Assembly: GCA_019278155.1 (NCBI GenBank)
Contig: JADMLC010000004.1
Span: 107,805-171,804, forward strand
Reading direction: 5' to 3'
Length of the DNA: 64,000 nucleotides
DNA from: Candidatus Kinetoplastidibacterium crithidiae
GTDB lineage: Bacteria; Pseudomonadota; Gammaproteobacteria; Burkholderiales; Burkholderiaceae_B
Each line of letters starts with the position of its first letter. Position 1 is the stretch's first letter. A model generated the notes under the pieces. It was not told the DNA's origin and did no database searches. It saw nothing but the letters and a program-made list of their open reading frames with translations. Shown piece by piece: positions 9,497 to 18,096 of the stretch. The position numbers and the translations under genes were made by a program.

Positions 9497-10193
9497 ATTC
9501 AAAAACACTTCCAGCAAAAGATGCAATTATCATAGATATAGCACCTAATATAGAAATTCTTCTTATAGCTGGCCAAATTTTTGCTCCACCAGTTATAGCA
9601 GAAATAGCCCCTAGAACACCTAAACAGATAACAGAACCAACTATAATTGCTGGGATCAGAAATGATATCGGAACTATAATAGAAATTATTATTGGAATTA
9701 TAGATCCTAAAGCGAATGATATAGATGATGCAAATGCAGCCTGTAATGGACGAGCCCTGTTGTGTATTAATATACCTAATTCATCTCTAGCATGAGCATC
9801 TAGAGCATTATGATCAGTTAATTGGCTTGCTACTTGAGTAGCCAAATCATATGATACACCTCTCTCAACATATATTGAGATTAATTCTTCCAGCTCTTCT
9901 TCATGATTTTTTTTTAGCGAGTATTGTTCCATTTGTAGATCAGCATTTTCTATATCTACTTGAGATTGTACTGATACATACTCACCAACAGCCATAGACA
10001 AAGATCCTGCAATTAAACCAACAATTCCTGCACTAATAATTATAAAATAATCATAACTAGTTGATGCTATACCTGTTATTAAACTAGAAGTAGAAATAAT
10101 TCCATCATTAGCTCCTAATACAGATGCTCTTAACCAAGCTGATCTAAAAATTTTATGGTGTTCTTTTGCTGGCATACAATATAATAAACTCAT
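9486..10193 (-). CDS. VIT1/CCC1 family Fe/Mn transporter
   Basis: A 235-residue membrane protein of the vacuolar-iron-transporter family, which moves Fe2+ or Mn2+. Helix 1 carries SAWLRASVLGANDGIISTSS, a family hallmark, followed by a Gly/Ala/Ser-rich helix with GSLSMAVGEYVSVQSQ, a charged loop rich in Glu (about residues 78-125, the metal-binding region in homologues), then helices near 155-175, 180-200 and 215-235. It starts 4 bases after the rnfH stop; a second in-frame ATG at 10175 is an alternative start. In an endosymbiont it may handle iron, but direction and ion are not visible. Confidence 0.85.
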   Translation of the reverse strand: MSLLYCMPAKEHHKIFRSAWLRASVLGANDGIISTSSLITGIASTSYDYFIIISAGIVGLIAGSLSMAVGEYVSVQSQVDIENADLQMEQYSLKKNHEEELEELISIYVERGVSYDLATQVASQLTDHNALDAHARDELGILIHNRARPLQAAFASSISFALGSIIPIIISIIVPISFLIPAIIVGSVICLGVLGAISAITGGAKIWPAIRRISILGAISMIIASFAGSVFEFIL

Positions 10194-10197
10194 GTAA

Positions 10198-10518
10198 TTA
10201 ATTATAAGATTTTTTACTTTTTTGTTTTATCAACCTTCTTAATCTAGAATCTCTAGGATCAGATAATAATTTTCTATATATTTCAACTCTATCATTATCA
10301 CATAATTCACTATCTATGTTTTTTAATTTACCGAATACCCCTATATTATCTGATAAATAATCAATACTTTTAATATTTAAGATATGTTTAGAAATAAATA
10401 AGGCCTCTCTTATAGTGGAATTTTTTGGAATGATAATTTCTTCATTATACAAAGAACCTGATTCATCAACATATACTATGGTAACATTAATACTTTGACT
10501 AATTAGATTGTCTGGCAT
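10198..10518 (-). CDS. rnfH: RnfH family ubiquitin-like protein
   Basis: A 106-residue beta-grasp protein of the RnfH/UPF0125 family. The start at 10518 is chosen because the protein then begins MPDNLISQSINVTIVYVD in line with homologues and is preceded by AAGGAA; a longer in-frame extension to 10569 looks non-conserved. Recognisable are EIIIPKNSTIREAL, NIGVFGKL and DNDRVEIYRKLLSDPRDSRLRR. In relatives it sits beside ratA opposite smpB. Here ratA is missing and only about 180 bases separate it from smpB. Function is unclear. Confidence 0.82.
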   Translation of the reverse strand: MPDNLISQSINVTIVYVDESGSLYNEEIIIPKNSTIREALFISKHILNIKSIDYLSDNIGVFGKLKNIDSELCDNDRVEIYRKLLSDPRDSRLRRLIKQKSKKSYN

Positions 10519-10751
10519 ATAAAATTCACGGTTCCTTGAAAAAATATAAAATCTATTTATCAAATACATTTTAACATTAAAAAATTAATCATTTCAAAAC
10601 TATAGGCATATAATATTAACTTTTAGTAACAGAACTATACTATAGAATAAACAAGTATATTTAGTATAAATTATAAGCACAAATAAATAATTTAAAATTT
10701 ACTAGTTTTTTAATCAATAATGCAAAATTATAACAATTATCAATAATTTAT

Positions 10752-11222
10752 ATGAAAATAACAGAAAATAGAAAAGCTTATCATGACTATTTTATAGAAG
10801 ACAAATTCGAAGCTGGAATCATATTACAAGGATGGGAAGTTAAAGCAATAAGAAGTAAAAATGTAAGCATAAAAGAAGGATATATAATTATAAAAAATGG
10901 AGAAATATATATAGTTGGAATGCATATAAGTCCATTAAAAACTATTTCTAATCATATAATTCCTGACCCTTATAGAACAAGAAAATTATTGCTTAATAAC
11001 AATGAGATAAAAAAATTAATCGGAAAAGTTGATCAAAAAGGATTTACATTAATTCCATTAAATTTACATTATAAAAACAATCTCATTAAACTAGATATAG
11101 CTTTAGGAAAAGGTAAAAAAATGTACGATAAACGTAATGATTCTAAAGAAAAAGAATCTAAAAAAGAACAAGAAAGATTCCTAAAAAGCAAATTAAAAAC
11201 CTATTCACAAAACAAAGATTAG
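10752..11222 (+). CDS. smpB: SsrA-binding protein SmpB
   Basis: Binds tmRNA and delivers it to stalled ribosomes for trans-translation. The 156-residue length is normal. Family motifs: ENRKAYHDYFIEDKFEAGI near the N-terminus, LQGWEVKAIRSKNVSIKEGY, RTRKLLLNNNEI, and a basic C-terminal tail with KGKKMYDKRNDSKEKE. The tmRNA gene itself was not found in this window. A long hairpin follows the stop and separates it from convergent ppsA. Confidence 0.96.
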   Translation: MKITENRKAYHDYFIEDKFEAGIILQGWEVKAIRSKNVSIKEGYIIIKNGEIYIVGMHISPLKTISNHIIPDPYRTRKLLLNNNEIKKLIGKVDQKGFTLIPLNLHYKNNLIKLDIALGKGKKMYDKRNDSKEKESKKEQERFLKSKLKTYSQNKD

Positions 11223-11223
11223 A

Positions 11224-11284
11224 AATTCATTGTTTTCATATGTTTCAAAATAAGTTATGTTTGATCATGTGAAAACAATGAATT
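11224..11284. terminator. Hairpin between convergent smpB and ppsA
   Basis: Two 15-base arms (11224-11238 and 11270-11284) are perfectly complementary, extendable by a G-T and an A-T pair. The loop is about 27 bases. There is no strong T-tract, so termination efficiency is uncertain, but the position between two stop codons suits a shared terminator. Confidence 0.6.
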
Positions 11285-11292
11285 AATAAATA

Positions 11293-13656
11293 CTAGTTAG
11301 ATAAACGTTTCCAAGTATCCACTACTGTATCTGGATTCAAGGAAATTGATATAATTCCTTCTTTATGTAACCATTTAGCAAAATCAGGATGATCACTAGG
11401 GCCTTGACCACAAATACCTATATATTTATTTTCATCTAGACAAGCTTTTATTGCTCTTTGTAACATAAACTTTACTGCAGGATCTCTTTCATCGAATTCT
11501 GCTGTTAGAAGTTCCATTCCAGAATCTCTATCAAGACCTAATGTCAATTGAGTCATATCATTTGAACCAATAGAAAATCCATCAAAATATTCTAAAAACT
11601 CTTTTGCAAGAATTGCGTTACTAGGAACTTCACACATCATGATAATTCTAAGACCATTTTCTCCTCTTTTTAAGCCATTTTCTGATAATAAATCGATAAC
11701 TTTACTAGCTTGAGCAATAGTTCTAACAAAAGGAACCATGATTTCAACATTAGTCAAACCCATTTCATTACGAACTTTTTTAAAAGCTTCACATTCCATA
11801 CGAAAACATTCGCTAAAATCTTTAGAAATATATCTTGATGCCCCTCTAAATCCTAGCATTGGATTTTCTTCTTCAGGCTCAAACCTGGAGCCTCCAATTA
11901 ATTTTCTATATTCATTGGATTTAAAATCAGATAAACGTACTATTACTGGTTTTGGCCAAAATGCAGCAGCTATTGTAGATATTCCTTCAGACATTTTTTC
12001 TACAAAAAATGAACGTGGGCTAACGTAACCACGGGCTGCTGATTCAACTGCTTTTTTTAAATTAGAATCAATATTTGGGTATTCTAACACTGCTTTAGGA
12101 TGCACCCCAATATTATTATTAATAATAAACTCTAAACGCGCTAAACCAACACCAGAATTTGGTAATTGTGCAAAATCAAATGCAAGTTGTGGATTACCAA
12201 CATTCATCATAACTTTAATATCTATTTCTGGCATTTCACCACGATGAACATCTTCTATTTCTGTTTCTATAATTCCATCATAAATTCTGCCCTCATCTCC
12301 TTCAGAACAAGATACTGTTACATACTGTTCCTCTACTAAAACACTTGTAGCATCACCACAACCAACAACTGCAGGGATTCCGAGTTCTCTAGCAATGATA
12401 GCAGCATGACAAGTTCTTCCTCCTCTATTAGTAACTATAGCAGATGCTTTTTTCATAACAGGTTCCCAATTAGGATCTGTCATATCAGTTACTAAAATAT
12501 CTCCTGGTTTTACTCTATTAATTTCAGATGTGTCAGCAACAATTCTAACAGGACCAGAACCAATTTTTTGACCTATAGATCTACCAGTTATTAGTACAGT
12601 TCCGCTAGCCTTCAATCTATATCTTTGTTGAACTTCCTTATTATTTTGCTGTGACTTAACAGTTTCTGGACGTGCCTGAAGTATGTAAAGTTTACCATCG
12701 ATACCATCTTTACCCCATTCTATATCCATAGGGCGTCCATAATGATTTTCTATAATAATAGCGTATTTTGCTAATTCTAATACTTCAGAATCATTCAATG
12801 AATATTTATTACGATCTGACAAATCAACATTAACTGTCTTAACAGCTTCATCTGCACTTTTGTCTTCATTAAATTCCATTTTAATAAGTTTAGACCCAAT
12901 ACGACGACTTATTATTGCATCATATCCTTTAGAAAGAGTAGGTTTAAAAACATAAAATTCATCTGGATTTACAGCTCCCTGTACTACAGTTTCCCCTAAA
13001 CCATATGAAGATGTAATGAATACAACATCTGGAAACCCAGATTCTGTATCTATGGTAAACATAACACCAGCACTACCTCTATCTGATCTGACCATTTTCT
13101 GTATACCAGCTGACAAAGCTACTTCAGTATTGTGATATCCTTTATGAACTCTGTAAGAAATAGCTCTATCATTATATAATGAAGCAAAAACATATCTTAT
13201 TTTATCTAAAATGTTATCTATACCAGAAACATTAAGATATGTTTCTTGTTGCCCAGCAAAAGAAGCATCTGGTAGATCCTCAGCTGTAGCAGAAGATCTA
13301 ACAGCAAATGAGCCATTACCATCAACATCTAGAAGAGCAAATGCATCTCTAATTTCTTTTTCGAACTTTTCTGAAAAAGGAGCATTCATTATCCATTGTC
13401 GAATTTCTGATCCAACGCTAGATAATTCTTGTATATCGTCAGGATTTAAACTTGCTAATCTATTAGATATTTTTATATCCAAATCAGAATAATGCAAAAA
13501 ATCACGAAATGCTTGAGCTGTTGTAGCAAAGCCACCTGGAACTCTAACACCTGCATTAGATAATTGACTAATCATCTCACCAAGAGATGCATTTTTGCCA
13601 CCTACAGAATCAACATCAGACATGCGTAGCTTTTCAAAACTAACTACATAAGACAT
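11293..13656 (-). CDS. ppsA: Phosphoenolpyruvate synthase
   Basis: Makes PEP from pyruvate and ATP (gluconeogenic direction). The frame can be extended upstream to 13824, but the start at 13656 is chosen because it gives [20 protein letters not shown], matching the family N-terminus, preceded by AAGGA; this gives 787 residues. Domains in order: ATP-grasp nucleotide-binding domain ([35 protein letters not shown]), swivelling phospho-His domain ([20 protein letters not shown]), and the C-terminal PEP/pyruvate barrel ([29 protein letters not shown]). The regulator gene ppsR diverges upstream. Confidence 0.96.
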   Translation of the reverse strand: MSYVVSFEKLRMSDVDSVGGKNASLGEMISQLSNAGVRVPGGFATTAQAFRDFLHYSDLDIKISNRLASLNPDDIQELSSVGSEIRQWIMNAPFSEKFEKEIRDAFALLDVDGNGSFAVRSSATAEDLPDASFAGQQETYLNVSGIDNILDKIRYVFASLYNDRAISYRVHKGYHNTEVALSAGIQKMVRSDRGSAGVMFTIDTESGFPDVVFITSSYGLGETVVQGAVNPDEFYVFKPTLSKGYDAIISRRIGSKLIKMEFNEDKSADEAVKTVNVDLSDRNKYSLNDSEVLELAKYAIIIENHYGRPMDIEWGKDGIDGKLYILQARPETVKSQQNNKEVQQRYRLKASGTVLITGRSIGQKIGSGPVRIVADTSEINRVKPGDILVTDMTDPNWEPVMKKASAIVTNRGGRTCHAAIIARELGIPAVVGCGDATSVLVEEQYVTVSCSEGDEGRIYDGIIETEIEDVHRGEMPEIDIKVMMNVGNPQLAFDFAQLPNSGVGLARLEFIINNNIGVHPKAVLEYPNIDSNLKKAVESAARGYVSPRSFFVEKMSEGISTIAAAFWPKPVIVRLSDFKSNEYRKLIGGSRFEPEEENPMLGFRGASRYISKDFSECFRMECEAFKKVRNEMGLTNVEIMVPFVRTIAQASKVIDLLSENGLKRGENGLRIIMMCEVPSNAILAKEFLEYFDGFSIGSNDMTQLTLGLDRDSGMELLTAEFDERDPAVKFMLQRAIKACLDENKYIGICGQGPSDHPDFAKWLHKEGIISISLNPDTVVDTWKRLSN

Positions 13657-13812
13657 ATTACTATCCTTTAAAAAATAAAAAAACAATTTGATAAATACAC
13701 TAAAAAATAATGTATTGATCAAATTATTTAAAAAAAAATAGATAACACATACATTAAGATTATACAATTTATCATTAATAAACAAAATTAATTTAATAAC
13801 AAGGATTAATAT

Positions 13813-14649
13813 ATGAATAATCAATTATTAGCAGAAAGAACTGTATATTTGGTATCAGATGGAACTGGAATTACCGTAGAAACTTTTAGTAATGCAGTTC
13901 TTTCTCAATTTGATCAAGTAAGATTCAAAGAAATACATTTACCATTCATTTGTTCCATAGAAAAAGCTAAAGAAGCTGTAGTAAAAATTAATAACACTGC
14001 AGATGAAACTGGGTATCCACCAATTATTTTTAGTACATTAGTAAATATAGATATAATGAATTTACTAAAGACTGCTAACTGCATATTTATAGATTTATTT
14101 GGAACTTTTATCAACCATATAGAACAAGCAATTGGTCATAAATCAAATAATTCTATAGGAAGATCACACATGGTTTCAGATTCTGAAAAGTATAGAAACC
14201 GTATAGACGCAATCAATTTTAGCTTGTCTCATGATGATGGTCAATTTGTTAATCAACTTAATAAAGCAGATGTCATCCTTATAGGAGTCTCTCGTTGTGG
14301 TAAAACACCAACTAGTCTATATCTTGCAATGCAATATGCAATAAAAGCAGCTAATTTCCCTTTAACACCAGATGATTTTGAAAGGAATACATTACCCACT
14401 ACTATTGTTCCATTTAAATCAAAACTATTTGGATTATCAATATTACCAGAAAGATTATCAGAAGTAAGAAATGAAAGACGCCCAAATAGCAAGTATGCTA
14501 CTCTAGAACAATGCAGATATGAAGTTAGTGAATCTGAAAAAATGATGAGAAGAGAAGGTATATCATGGTTATCTACTACAACAAAATCAATAGAAGAAAT
14601 ATCAACAACTGTACTACAAGAAATAGGTTTGTCTAGAACTCTAGCATAG
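13813..14649 (+). CDS. ppsR: PEP synthase regulatory protein (bifunctional kinase/phosphorylase)
   Basis: DUF299-family enzyme that inactivates PEP synthase by ADP-dependent phosphorylation of a threonine and reactivates it by phosphorolysis. The 278-residue protein shows the N-terminal [20 protein letters not shown] and the P-loop-like [19 protein letters not shown] near residue 157. It is divergent from ppsA with a 156-base gap that should hold both promoters, the usual arrangement in betaproteobacteria. Retaining the regulator with its target suggests PEP/pyruvate flux is still controlled. Confidence 0.94.
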   Translation: MNNQLLAERTVYLVSDGTGITVETFSNAVLSQFDQVRFKEIHLPFICSIEKAKEAVVKINNTADETGYPPIIFSTLVNIDIMNLLKTANCIFIDLFGTFINHIEQAIGHKSNNSIGRSHMVSDSEKYRNRIDAINFSLSHDDGQFVNQLNKADVILIGVSRCGKTPTSLYLAMQYAIKAANFPLTPDDFERNTLPTTIVPFKSKLFGLSILPERLSEVRNERRPNSKYATLEQCRYEVSESEKMMRREGISWLSTTTKSIEEISTTVLQEIGLSRTLA

Positions 14650-14659
14650 ATATATGATG

Positions 14660-15241
14660 CTATAACCCTATCACTTCTCTCACAGGAGAAAAACTTTTTC
14701 TATGAAAAATACATGGACCATGTAACCGCAATAATCTTAGATGTTGAGAAGTACAATAACCTTTATGCTGATCAAAACCATAATGAGGATATTGCAAATG
14801 TAATCTTAACATCTCAGCATCTCTTTCTGTCTTGGCTAGAATAGAAGCTGCAGATATAGATTGCACCAATCTATCACCACCAACGATAGTCTTAACAGGG
14901 CAATCTAAATATGGTGATATGTTGCCGTCTACTAAAGCAATACTAGGCTTCTTGCTTAATCCTAGTACTGCTCTTCTCATTGCTAACAAGGTAGCCTGTA
15001 GTATATTTAAATTATCTATTTCTTCAGCACTAGCTATTCCTATAGCCCATGATAATGATTTTTCTTTAATGATTACAGATAATTGCTCTCTTTTATTCTT
15101 ATTTAATAGCTTTGAATCAGCTAATCCTCTTATAGGATGTTTGTCATCCAATATTACTGCTGCAGCATATACTGGACCAGCTAACGAACCACGTCCGGAC
15201 TCATCTATTCCAGCTGAAAAAACAGCAAAATCTAAGCTCAT
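14660..15241 (-). CDS. rnhB: Ribonuclease HII
   Basis: Removes ribonucleotides and RNA-DNA hybrids. The 193-residue protein has the type 2 RNase H motif SAGIDESGRGSLAGPVYAAA with catalytic Asp-Glu, another Asp in LVDGN, and HKGYCTSQHLRLLRLHGPC with the C-terminal family signature. In Bordetella-type genomes it follows lpxB; here the upstream lpxB is a pseudogene ending at about 15263. Intact and probably now transcribed through the decayed region or from a new promoter. Confidence 0.95.
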   Translation of the reverse strand: MSLDFAVFSAGIDESGRGSLAGPVYAAAVILDDKHPIRGLADSKLLNKNKREQLSVIIKEKSLSWAIGIASAEEIDNLNILQATLLAMRRAVLGLSKKPSIALVDGNISPYLDCPVKTIVGGDRLVQSISAASILAKTERDAEMLRLHLQYPHYGFDQHKGYCTSQHLRLLRLHGPCIFHRKSFSPVREVIGL

Positions 15242-15262
15242 AATATTATTTCACATCATATC

Positions 15263-16190
15263 TCAAATAGTTTTTCTTACAACTTTAATGATTGTTTCTG
15301 CCACAAGTTTTAGAGTATCTAATTTTAAATCTTTATGCATTTTTTTAAAACAATCAATTATAGACTGACAATATGTTTTATCTAACAATATATTTAAAAT
15401 TGCTTCAGTTAATTTTTATGGTGTAGCATTATCTTGCACTAATTCAGGCACAACAAACATATTCATTAAAATATTTGGAAGACCAATCAATGGTATTATA
15501 TGGCTTGTTTTGACCTGATTGCCATGTCATAATTTTTTAACCAAAGGTGATAAAGTATAAGATATTACCATAGGCTTTTTAAATAAAGCAGTTTCTAAAG
15601 TTTTGCCACTAGACAATAAAACAACATCACTAGCCTCCATAGCATACCATGACAATAGCTTATTAATAAAAAGGTTATTTATAGTCACTTCTACTAATAC
15701 AAAGAAGATTAGATACTTCAATAGAAGCTAATATGTTTTCATTAAACTCAGACCATCTTATTTCATTAACCATTGGAACTATAAATTGCAAATTAGGTCT
15801 TATTTTATTTAATAATTTAACTGTTTGTAAAAATACAGAACCTAAATTACTTATTTCGGATGCTCTACTACCTGGCAAAATAGCAACTAATTGAATTTTT
15901 CATATTTAAAAATTTACGAGCAAATTTTTATGAAGGTTTTAATAGAATAATACTTTCTAATGGATGGCCAACATAAGTCACAGGAATATTTTCCTTACTA
16001 TATATTTCTTCTTCAAAAGAAAAAACTACTGACACATGGGGATACAACCCCTCTAATAATTTTAATTCTCTCAAATTTCCATGCCCATATTGAAGGAATT
16101 ATAAAATATATAGTAGGTATATTATTTTTTTGAGACTAGACTCTACCCTTAAACTAAAATCAGGCAGATCAATTACTAAAAACATCAGGC
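15263..16190 (-). pseudogene. lpxB: lpxB pseudogene (lipid-A-disaccharide synthase remnant)
   Basis: Reading the minus strand in shifting frames recovers LpxB pieces in order: DVFLVIDLPDFSLRVES-like N-terminal third, VVFSFEEEIYS with VTYVGHPLESIILLKP, PGSRASEISNLGSVFL, ASDVVLLSSGKTLETALF, KPMVISYTLSP, IGLPNILMNMFVVPELVQD, and a C-terminal KTI-stop at 15263-15265. At least four frameshifts or stops separate them. The first ~80 codons are missing, replaced by the truncated lpxA. LpxB joins UDP-2,3-diacylglucosamine and lipid X; this copy cannot make an active enzyme. Confidence 0.9.
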
Positions 16191-16513
16191 TTATTTGTAA
16201 GTCATCTTTTCTTTGCATTTGTTAGGTAGCAACATTAAAGATAGTAAATTCTCTAATAAAGTTACATGAACCTAATTGCAAATAGGTTTTTTCAGCATTA
16301 TATTTTTTATCTTGAGGCAAAGATCCAATAGAACAAAAGCTATGAAAAACATTATCTTTAACTATCTTTGTATTTCCATTTATATAGCATATGTACTAGA
16401 ATCGATAGAAACTCCAGAATCTATTGCAATATAAGGAACCAACCCCACCACCCCCAACCATAACAGAAATATTAACTTCATCATCTACGTCTATGATAGC
16501 TGTAGGGCATATC
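16190..16513 (-). pseudogene. lpxA: lpxA pseudogene, N-terminal third only
   Basis: Directly after the fabZ stop the minus strand encodes LpxA-like pieces: IIDVDDEVNISVMVG, then SLPQDKKYNAEKTYLQLGS and FIREFTIFNVAT, corresponding to the first ~105 residues of UDP-GlcNAc acyltransferase (the IGxxPQDLKY and IRE signature region). A frameshift breaks the first 40 codons, and a stop follows the last piece. The remaining ~155 codons of lpxA and the start of lpxB are gone, so one deletion appears to have joined the two genes near 16190. LpxA catalyses the first step of lipid A synthesis. Confidence 0.85.
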
Positions 16514-16984
16514 TTAATACTTTGTTGCATTATTATTTTCCAAAGTACGAATAGCACACATTAAATCTGTTTGAGCAACAACTTGATTATCAACCAAAGC
16601 TTTTGCCTTGTATTTAGATATAGAATTTCCTAAACGATCTGCAAAAACCTCAAGACGCAACTGATCTCCTGGAACTACTGGACGTCTAAATCTAGTATTT
16701 TCAATACCTACTAAATAATAAGCAGTATTTTTCTTAAACTCAACATCATTAGAATTACTACCAAAAGAAAAAAGAGCTGCAGCCTGAGCCAAAGCTTCTA
16801 CAATTAAAACTCCGGGCATGATAGGCATATGAGGGAAATGACCTTCAAAAAAAGGTTCATTTATAGAAACATTTTTTATAGCAACTATAGATTTTCTTGG
16901 TATCATCTCTATTACACGATCTACTAATAACATTGGGTATCTATGAGGCAAACGTTCCATTATTTCTTTTATATTTAAATTCAT
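16514..16984 (-). CDS. fabZ: 3-hydroxyacyl-ACP dehydratase
   Basis: Dehydrates beta-hydroxyacyl-ACP in type II fatty acid synthesis. The 156-residue hot-dog protein is of normal size, with [16 protein letters not shown] (catalytic His) and [26 protein letters not shown] (catalytic Glu region). The start is preceded by a GAGGAA Shine-Dalgarno at 12 bases. It is the only intact gene left between skp and rnhB: lpxD upstream and lpxA-lpxB downstream have decayed. This is understandable because FabZ is still needed for phospholipid fatty acids. Confidence 0.96.
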   Translation of the reverse strand: MNLNIKEIMERLPHRYPMLLVDRVIEMIPRKSIVAIKNVSINEPFFEGHFPHMPIMPGVLIVEALAQAAALFSFGSNSNDVEFKKNTAYYLVGIENTRFRRPVVPGDQLRLEVFADRLGNSISKYKAKALVDNQVVAQTDLMCAIRTLENNNATKY

Positions 16985-17030
16985 TTCTATCCATTCCTCT
17001 AATACTGTTATATGACAATATAATAACTAA

Positions 17031-17491
17031 ATTAATATTACTATGAGGGACTTTATTATCTATGAGGGACTTTATTATTTTTCTTAGTTTCACTAAATTC
17101 GATATAATTGGAGCATTTTTTGCCATTCAATATGACTATAATAAGGATAAACACCATCATATCTCCCTGCTTTGGTAATATTTGAGATAACAGCTGTACC
17201 GCCAGCTATATGTGCATCATCTACAATATTTAAATGACTAGATATCATAAGCTCCTTATATTGTGTGTACCTCTTACAAACAACAGTAGACGCTGCTCTT
17301 CTATACATACACAAGCTGCAATAGTTGCAGATTCATTTATAATAACATTATGCACTATCATTACTTGATTATATATTTTCACACTATATGAAATAACAGT
17401 ATTGTCTAATGAACATCTATCTATTGTAGTATTAGCTTCTATAAAAGAAAAAGCACCAATAATATTATTATTTCCTAAAAGAATAGATAAC
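17031..17491 (-). pseudogene. lpxD: lpxD pseudogene, C-terminal part only
   Basis: Minus-strand fragments match the C-terminal half of UDP-3-O-acylglucosamine N-acyltransferase: FIEANTTIDRCSLDNTVIS and KIYNQVMIVHNVII, then NESATIAACV, then after a frameshift ISSHLNIVDDAHIAGGTAV with ITKAGRYDGVYPYYSHIEW, and after another shift NLVKLRKIIKSLIDNK. The N-terminal ~200 codons are absent; the skp stop lies 2 bases upstream. A 19-bp tandem duplication at 17041-17078 disrupts the last codons. LpxD adds the third acyl chain of lipid A; this remnant cannot be functional. Confidence 0.9.
17041..17078. repeat. 19-bp tandem duplication at the end of the lpxD remnant
   Basis: Two exact adjacent copies of a 19-base unit (17041-17059 and 17060-17078). 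Because 19 is not a multiple of three it shifts the reading frame. It looks like a recent slippage event in a gene no longer under selection. Confidence 0.95.
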
Positions 17492-17492
17492 T

Positions 17493-18044
17493 TTAACCAT
17501 TTAAATTTTGTATAATCTTATCTGTAATATCAATACGTGGATTAACTACTACCGCATCCTCAATGATAAGATCATAATTTTCCTCTTCTGCTATTTTTTT
17601 AATACATTCATTAGCCTTAGAAATAATAATAGAAAACTCCTCATTTCTACGTCTATTAAAGTCTTCTTGAAATAGACGACGCTTACGTTTGAGATCAAGA
17701 TCTAAATCTTCCATTTCTCTCTGCTTTTTTAATTTATCATTCTCAGATAGAATAGGACTATCCTTTTCAAAATTACTGATAAGAGATCGTAGTTCTAATT
17801 CTAAATTATGCAAATCATGATTTATAGTTGTAAATTCAGATTCTATTTTAGATTGTGCCGATCTTCCTATATCGGAGTCCTTTAAAATTCGTTCGGTACT
17901 AACAAACCCAATTCTTAAATCTTGAGCATATAAACTAAAAGAAGAAAATAATACAAGCATAAGAAAAAAATTAAGAAAACTAATGAATTTCAAATTACTT
18001 CTTTTGATAAAAAATTTTAAGAAAAAATACTTGTTATGAAGCAT
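17493..18044 (-). CDS. skp: Skp/OmpH family periplasmic chaperone
   Basis: A 183-residue protein with a basic N-terminus, a hydrophobic signal segment (about residues 19-40, ending SLYAQ), then DLRIGFVSTERILKDSDIGR, the typical OmpH start after cleavage. The middle (about residues 65-140) is highly charged and heptad-like (LHNLELELRSL, KQREMEDLDLDLKRKRRLFQ), as expected for the coiled-coil arms that hold unfolded outer-membrane proteins. It follows bamA by 52 bases, the classical bamA-skp order. Its retention implies outer-membrane beta-barrel assembly is still active. Confidence 0.9.
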   Translation of the reverse strand: MLHNKYFFLKFFIKRSNLKFISFLNFFLMLVLFSSFSLYAQDLRIGFVSTERILKDSDIGRSAQSKIESEFTTINHDLHNLELELRSLISNFEKDSPILSENDKLKKQREMEDLDLDLKRKRRLFQEDFNRRRNEEFSIIISKANECIKKIAEEENYDLIIEDAVVVNPRIDITDKIIQNLNG

Positions 18045-18096
18045 ATTATTTAACCTTTAAAGAACTAGTTTAGAATTAAAAAAATTTTTTATAGAA

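Noticed and set aside
13657..13824. N-terminal extension of PEP synthase as a membrane anchor
   Set aside because: The extra 56 residues are a hydrophobic translation of AT-rich leader; the internal ATG has a good Shine-Dalgarno and the canonical family start.
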